A stretch of DNA of 8,474 nt. Origin: Betaproteobacteria bacterium (lineage in GTDB: Bacteria; Pseudomonadota; Gammaproteobacteria; Burkholderiales; UBA9220). Below are positions 5,523-8,474 of the stretch, piece by piece. Within the stretch, counting starts at the first letter, position 1. Each line of letters starts with the position of its first letter. The stretch is from NCBI GenBank assembly GCA_020061285.1, contig JAGUYQ010000169.1, positions 1 through 8,474 on the forward strand. Reading direction: 5' to 3'. The position numbers and the translations under genes were made by a program. The notes under the pieces are model-generated. The model had not been told where the DNA came from and did not search any database. It saw only the letters and a list, made by a program, of their open reading frames with translations.

Positions 5523-6821
5523 GTGACGAAACGCAGCACCGCCTCCCCCGCCATTCACCTCAACCTCAACGTGCGCGGCCTGAAGCAGTCCGCCACCCTC
5601 GCCATCAACGAGCGCAGCGGCCAACTGCTGCGGGAAGGGCGCCAGGTTTACCGCCTGGGGCTGGGCCAATCCCCCTTCCCCGTCCCCCAGCCGGTGGTGG
5701 ACGAGTTGCGGGCCAACGCCCATCAGAAGGACTATCTGCCGGTGAGGGGCTTGCCGGCGTTGCGGGAGGCGGTGGCCGCCTACCACCGCCGCCTCCACGG
5801 CATCGACCGCACGGATGCGGACGTGCTGATCGGCCCCGGCTCCAAGGAGCTGATGTTCATCCTGCAACTGGTGTATTACGGCGACCTGGTTATCCCCACC
5901 CCGAGCTGGGTGTCCTACGCTCCCCAGGCGAAAATCGTCGGCCGCCAGATACACTGGCTCCCCACCCGCCGGGAGAACGACTGGCGGCTGATGCCCGAGG
6001 AGCTCGACCGGCTGTGCCGCGACGACCCCGGCCGCCCCCGCATCGTCATCCTCAACTACCCCGCCAACCCCACCGGCGACAGCTACACCCTGGACGAGCT
6101 GAAGGCCCTGGCCAAGGTCGCCCGCCGCTACAAGGTGATCCTGCTGTCGGACGAAATCTACGGCGAGCTGCACCATCGCGGCCAACACGTCTCCATCGCC
6201 CGCTTCTACCCGGAGGGCACCATCATCAGCGGCGGCTTGAGCAAGTGGTGCGGCGCGGGAGGATGGCGCCTGGGCACCTTCACCTTCCCCCACTCCCTGC
6301 GCTGGCTGCTGGAAGCCATGGCCGTGGTGGCCAGCGAAACCTTCACCTCCACCAGCGCCCCCATCCAATACGCCGCCGTTCGCGCCTTCCAGGGCGGCAT
6401 GGAAATGGAGCAATACCTCTGCCAGTCCCGCCGCATCCTGCGCCACTTGGGGCGGCACGTGTGGAAAAAGCTGAAAAGCGCCGGCGCCGTGATCTCCGAG
6501 CCGGTGGGCGGGTTCTATTCCTTCCCCGACTTCAGCCCCCTCAAGGACTCCCTCGCCGCCCGCGGCATCCGCGACAGCGTCACCCTGTGCGAACGGCTGC
6601 TGGAAGAAACCGGCGTCGCTACCCTCCCCGGCGTGGAATTCGGCCGCCCGGCGGAGGAGCTGACCCTGCGCCTGGCCTACGTGGATTTCGACGGCGCCCG
6701 CACCCTGGTCGCCGCCCAGCAACTCGAAGCGGACAAGGAACTCGATAAGGCTTTCCTCGAACTCTATTGCCCCAACGTGATGGGCGCCATGGACCACCTG
6801 GCGCGGTGGATGAAGGATTAG
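5523..6821 (+). CDS. PLP-dependent class I/II aminotransferase (aspartate aminotransferase-like)
   Basis: This 432-aa protein of fold-type I uses pyridoxal phosphate to transfer an amino group between an amino acid and a 2-oxo acid in the cytosol. The motifs are complete: YLPVRGLPALREA (71-83), GPGSKELMF (104-112) for phosphate binding, NYPANPTG (178-185) with Asn182, SDEIYGEL (209-216) with Asp210 and Tyr213, SGGLSKWCGAGGWRLG (237-252) with Schiff-base Lys241 and Arg249, and LTLRLAYVDFDG (380-391) with substrate-carboxylate Arg383. The start is a GTG with GAGGAG (5512-5517) five bases upstream; the N-terminal 30 residues are less conserved. The C-terminal extension after about 392 is helical. 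Substrate specificity cannot be read from the sequence. A long open frame on the opposite strand is a high-GC shadow. Confidence 0.92.
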   Translation: MTKRSTASPAIHLNLNVRGLKQSATLAINERSGQLLREGRQVYRLGLGQSPFPVPQPVVDELRANAHQKDYLPVRGLPALREAVAAYHRRLHGIDRTDADVLIGPGSKELMFILQLVYYGDLVIPTPSWVSYAPQAKIVGRQIHWLPTRRENDWRLMPEELDRLCRDDPGRPRIVILNYPANPTGDSYTLDELKALAKVARRYKVILLSDEIYGELHHRGQHVSIARFYPEGTIISGGLSKWCGAGGWRLGTFTFPHSLRWLLEAMAVVASETFTSTSAPIQYAAVRAFQGGMEMEQYLCQSRRILRHLGRHVWKKLKSAGAVISEPVGGFYSFPDFSPLKDSLAARGIRDSVTLCERLLEETGVATLPGVEFGRPAEELTLRLAYVDFDGARTLVAAQQLEADKELDKAFLELYCPNVMGAMDHLARWMKD

Positions 6822-6849
6822 ACAGGCCACCCACGGCCCGCCAAAGAGA

Positions 6850-7056
6850 TTACCGCTCCTGCCGGTATTGCTTGAATACGATCTTCGCGTCCCGCCCCGC
6901 CCGCTCCAGGGTGCGCATGGTCGGGTCGTCATCATGCAGGGTAAAGTAGTCGTCGGCCTGGGCCCGCATCACCGTCTTGATCGCCGCGTCGTCGGCGAGA
7001 CCGAATCGCTCGACGATCTGGGTGGTGACTTCATCCAGGTATTCTTCGTAGGTCAT
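6850..7056 (-). CDS. Hypothetical 68-aa acidic helical protein
   Basis: I do not recognise the family. The ATG at 7056 has AAGGAA about six bases upstream on the minus strand, which with GC-biased third positions supports a real gene. The protein is soluble, with no signal peptide or membrane segment. It looks all-helical: an N-terminal MTYEEYLDEVTTQIVERFG helix, a middle DDAAIKTVMRAQADDYF helix, an acidic HDDDPT turn, and a basic C-terminal helix ending KQYRQER. Its size and make-up would suit a small regulator or adaptor, but nothing shows this. It is convergent with the aminotransferase (28-bp gap) and divergent from hicA (103-bp gap), so it may share that intergenic region with the toxin-antitoxin promoter. 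Confidence 0.75.
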   Translation of the reverse strand: MTYEEYLDEVTTQIVERFGLADDAAIKTVMRAQADDYFTLHDDDPTMRTLERAGRDAKIVFKQYRQER

Positions 7057-7159
7057 GATCGTTCCTTATTGGCAGTGCCGCTGAGTTCGCGCATTTGAAA
7101 TTTTAACCGTCTCTTTTAGCCAACTTTACCGCCTACGCCCCATGTAGTACTCTTTTTCC

Positions 7160-7345
7160 ATGAAAGTCAGCGAGATATTGGCACGGTTACAGGAAGACGG
7201 CAGGTACCTTGTTGCCACCCGGGGCAGCCACCGGCAATTCAAGCACCCGACCAAGCCGGGGCGCGTCACGGTGACGGGAAAACCCAGCGACGACCTCGCC
7301 CCTGGAACGCAAAACAGCATCCTGAAACAAGCCTGCCTCAAATAG
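7160..7345 (+). CDS. hicA: HicA mRNA interferase toxin
   Basis: This 61-aa protein has the full HicA (YcfA) dsRBD-like fold wording: MKVSEILARLQEDG for helix 1, RYLVATRGSHRQFKHP with catalytic His24, GRVTVTG for the next strand, and the closing helix PGTQNSILKQACLK. HicA cleaves mRNA and tmRNA without ribosome dependence and is neutralised by HicB. No clear ribosome binding site precedes the ATG (the preceding bases are CTCTTTTTCC), so translation may be weak, as suits a toxin encoded ahead of its antitoxin. The stop TAG at 7343-7345 overlaps the hicB ribosome binding site, which points to coupling. Confidence 0.93.
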   Translation: MKVSEILARLQEDGRYLVATRGSHRQFKHPTKPGRVTVTGKPSDDLAPGTQNSILKQACLK

Positions 7346-7355
7346 GAGTACCGCC

Positions 7356-7568
7356 ATGCGCTATGCCATCGTTATCGAAAAGGCCGGAAACAATTTTTCC
7401 GCCTACGCCCCCGACCTTCCCGGTTGCGTCGCCACCGGCGCGACCTTTGAGGAGGCCGAAGCGCAGCTCCGCGAGGCGATCAAATTCCATCTCGCCGGGC
7501 TTCAGGAAGACGGCCTGCCGATTCCTCCCGCCACCAGCCATGTGGAATACATCGAAGTGGCAGCCTAA
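7356..7568 (+). CDS. hicB: HicB antitoxin
   Basis: This 70-aa protein matches the HicB N-terminal domain, a partial RNase H-like fold: MRYAIVIEKAGNNFSAYAPD, LPGCVATGATFEEAEAQLRE and AIKFHLAGLQEDGLPIPPAT are the standard blocks. It binds and blocks HicA. It ends shortly after the strand HVEYIEV, so there is no separate helix-turn-helix or ribbon-helix-helix DNA-binding domain as in longer HicB proteins, and autoregulation is less obvious. The ATG follows GGAG (7345-7348) by seven bases, and the gene starts 10 bp after hicA. Its stop codon overlaps the stop of a small minus-strand membrane-peptide gene by four bases. Confidence 0.93.
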   Translation: MRYAIVIEKAGNNFSAYAPDLPGCVATGATFEEAEAQLREAIKFHLAGLQEDGLPIPPATSHVEYIEVAA

Positions 7569-7660
7569 TTTTTAGCGCCGAAAACCCCTCTGACCACCAC
7601 CAACAAGGCCGCCATCGCAAGAAAAAATGCCATCGCCTTAACCAGTTCCACAAGTTCCAT
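7565..7660 (-). CDS. Putative 31-aa single-pass membrane peptide
   Basis: On the minus strand an ATG at 7660-7658 opens 31 codons to a TAG at 7567-7565. A perfect AAGGAG (complement of CTCCTT, 7669-7674) sits eight bases upstream, the strongest ribosome binding site in this part of the window. The peptide starts MELVELVKAMAFF, continues with an uninterrupted hydrophobic run to about residue 23, and ends RGVFGAKN. That is one transmembrane helix with a basic C-terminal end. The length and make-up resemble small bacterial membrane proteins and also type I toxin peptides; neither is shown. It overlaps the end of hicB by four bases, tail to tail. Without homologues the gene is probable, not certain. 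Confidence 0.55.
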   Translation of the reverse strand: MELVELVKAMAFFLAMAALLVVVRGVFGAKN

Positions 7661-7695
7661 ATCGTCCGCTCCTTCATTGAAGTTGAGAAAAACTA

Positions 7696-7775
7696 CTCGC
7701 CAGGGTAGCGAAACACAGATGCCCCCGCATTGAGTTCCTGTTGTATGCGTTCTCCATACAACAAACTCAGGCGAG
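7696..7775. repeat. Long interrupted inverted repeat of unknown type
   Basis: The core is TGTTGTATG (7739-7747) paired with CATACAACA (7755-7763) around a 7-base loop. After a CC bulge (7737-7738) the stem continues with TGAGTT (7731-7736) and AACTCA (7764-7769), giving 15 bp. A further pair, CTCGCC (7696-7701) with GGCGAG (7770-7775), extends the right arm without a break but leaves 29 unpaired bases on the left. No T-run follows on either strand, so it is not a standard terminator. It lies between the 31-aa peptide gene and tex, upstream of the former and downstream of the latter. Confidence 0.6.
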
Positions 7776-7787
7776 GATATCGGAACG

Positions 7788-7801
7788 TGAAAACATTTTC
7801 A
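7788..7801. promoter_or_regulatory. Palindrome TGAAAACATTTTCA
   Basis: TGAAAA and TTTTCA are exact reverse complements around a central CA, 12 bp past the tex stop. The symmetry suits a dimeric regulator site, perhaps for the 31-aa peptide gene transcribed away from it on the minus strand. It is short and AT-rich, so chance is possible. Confidence 0.25.
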
Positions 7802-7813
7802 GAGGGTTGAAAT

Positions 7814-8473
7814 CTAGCCCTTGCGCAGCTTCGCAAACGCTGCCGCCATCGCCCCATCCACCTGCTTATCCGGCTGACGGGCGCGGTTCTGGGCCTTGTT
7901 CAGGGGGCGCTCGGCACCGCGAGGGGCGGAGGATTGCCCCGGCTGGTCGGTCATGCGCATGGTCAGCGCCACGCGGCGCCGTTGCAGGTCCACTTCCAGC
8001 ACCTTCACCTTCACCACGTCGCCGGCCTTGACCACGGTGTGGGGGTCCTTGACGAATTTATCCGACAACGCGGAGATGTGGACCAGACCGTCCTGATGGA
8101 CGCCGATGTCGACGAAGGCGCCGAAGTTGGTGACGTTGGTCACCACCCCTTCCAGCATCATGCCGGGCTGGAGGTCCTTGAGGTCTTCCACCCCTTCCTT
8201 GAAGGTGGCGGTCTTGAACTCGGGCCGAGGGTCGCGGCCGGGTTTTTCCAGCTCCTTGAGGATGTCCTGCACCGTGGGCAGGCCGAAGCGCTCGTCGGTG
8301 AATTTCTTCGGGTCCAGGGCGCGGAGGGCGGCGCTGTCGCCGATAAGTTGCTTGATCGCGCGGCCGGAGGCGTCCAGGATGCGCTGCACCAGGGGGTAGG
8401 CTTCCGGGTGCACGCCGGAAGCGTCCAGGGGGTTGCCGCCGTTGGGGATGCGCAGGAAACCGGCAGCCTGTTC
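7814..8473 (-). CDS. tex: Tex family transcription accessory protein, C-terminal part (5' truncated by window)
   Basis: The frame is open from the window edge (first full codon 8473-8471) to a TAG at 7816-7814, giving 219 residues of the C-terminus of a protein that is usually about 770-800 aa. [20 protein letters not shown] and VHPEAYPLV belong to the helix-hairpin-helix region. LGVHQDG-type wording follows in the S1 domain: [58 protein letters not shown]. Tex binds nucleic acid through this S1 domain and affects transcription and RNA turnover in the cytosol. The last 45 residues or so are a basic, Ala/Gln-rich flexible tail. An internal GTG at 8413 is not the start because the family sequence continues upstream of it. 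Confidence 0.95.
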   Translation of the reverse strand, partial: EQAAGFLRIPNGGNPLDASGVHPEAYPLVQRILDASGRAIKQLIGDSAALRALDPKKFTDERFGLPTVQDILKELEKPGRDPRPEFKTATFKEGVEDLKDLQPGMMLEGVVTNVTNFGAFVDIGVHQDGLVHISALSDKFVKDPHTVVKAGDVVKVKVLEVDLQRRRVALTMRMTDQPGQSSAPRGAERPLNKAQNRARQPDKQVDGAMAAAFAKLRKG

Positions 8474-8474
8474 G

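Noticed and set aside
5484..6935. A very long open frame (483 codons) on the minus strand, and a 430-codon frame in another plus-strand phase, across the aminotransferase gene.
   Set aside because: High-GC genes produce long shadow frames. The minus-strand product is Gly/Ala/Val/His low-complexity and the plus-strand one is Arg/Pro-rich, neither has family motifs, and the aminotransferase frame has all catalytic motifs intact.
7126..7341. A 71-codon minus-strand frame covering hicA.
   Set aside because: It is antisense to a clear HicA coding sequence and has no family resemblance or start signal.
7480..7677. A 65-codon minus-strand frame across the hicB end and the small peptide gene, in a different phase.
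   Set aside because: Trp/Arg-rich nonsense composition. The overlapping 31-codon frame has the proper ribosome binding site and a coherent transmembrane helix.
7731..7769. The hairpin downstream of tex as a Rho-independent terminator.
   Set aside because: The stem is strong but no T-run follows on either strand, and it is A/T-rich at its core rather than GC-rich.

Overview
The window reads as chromosome of a high-GC betaproteobacterium. By eye, most genes are about two-thirds G+C with strong third-position C/G. The order rluE - nudJ - mnmA matches the tRNA/rRNA-modification neighbourhood known from E. coli, and the protein wording resembles Rhodocyclales-like betaproteobacteria. That lineage is an inference from recall, not a database result. 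No rRNA, tRNA, CRISPR array, transposase or integrase is visible.

Layout. (1) Bases 2-2751, plus strand, hold housekeeping genes: the 3' end of rluE (23S rRNA pseudouridine synthase), a small exported Ala/Lys-rich protein with its own terminator, nudJ (Nudix hydrolase), a folded dispersed-repeat element, a secreted protein with a possible Cys-His-Asp catalytic triad, and mnmA (tRNA 2-thiouridylase). The secreted-protein gene overlaps mnmA by 11 bp. (2) Bases 2752-4507 form a lower-GC insert with one 525-aa gene of unknown function (alpha/beta N-terminal part, coiled coil, conserved C-terminal domain). A 9-bp direct repeat lies immediately before its start codon and again just after its stop. 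This is the best candidate for an undescribed accessory, possibly defence-like, gene. (3) Bases 4552-6821 hold a KTSC-domain gene (minus) divergent from an exported methionine sulfoxide reductase B that lacks the zinc-site cysteines, followed by a PLP-dependent class I aminotransferase. (4) Bases 6850-7813 are a small-gene accessory stretch: a 68-aa orphan (minus), a hicA-hicB toxin-antitoxin pair (plus), an unannotated 31-aa single-pass membrane peptide (minus) overlapping the end of hicB tail to tail, and a long hairpin element of unknown type. (5) Bases 7814-8474 hold the 3' end of tex, an S1-domain RNA-binding protein, on the minus strand.

How the genes work together. RluE and MnmA both modify RNA, and NudJ accompanies them by conserved synteny. 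The exported protein ahead of mnmA is probably co-transcribed and translationally coupled with it, though no functional link is evident. MsrB repairs oxidised methionines outside the cytoplasm. HicA and HicB form a self-contained toxin-antitoxin unit. The 525-aa gene stands alone and shares no operon with its neighbours.
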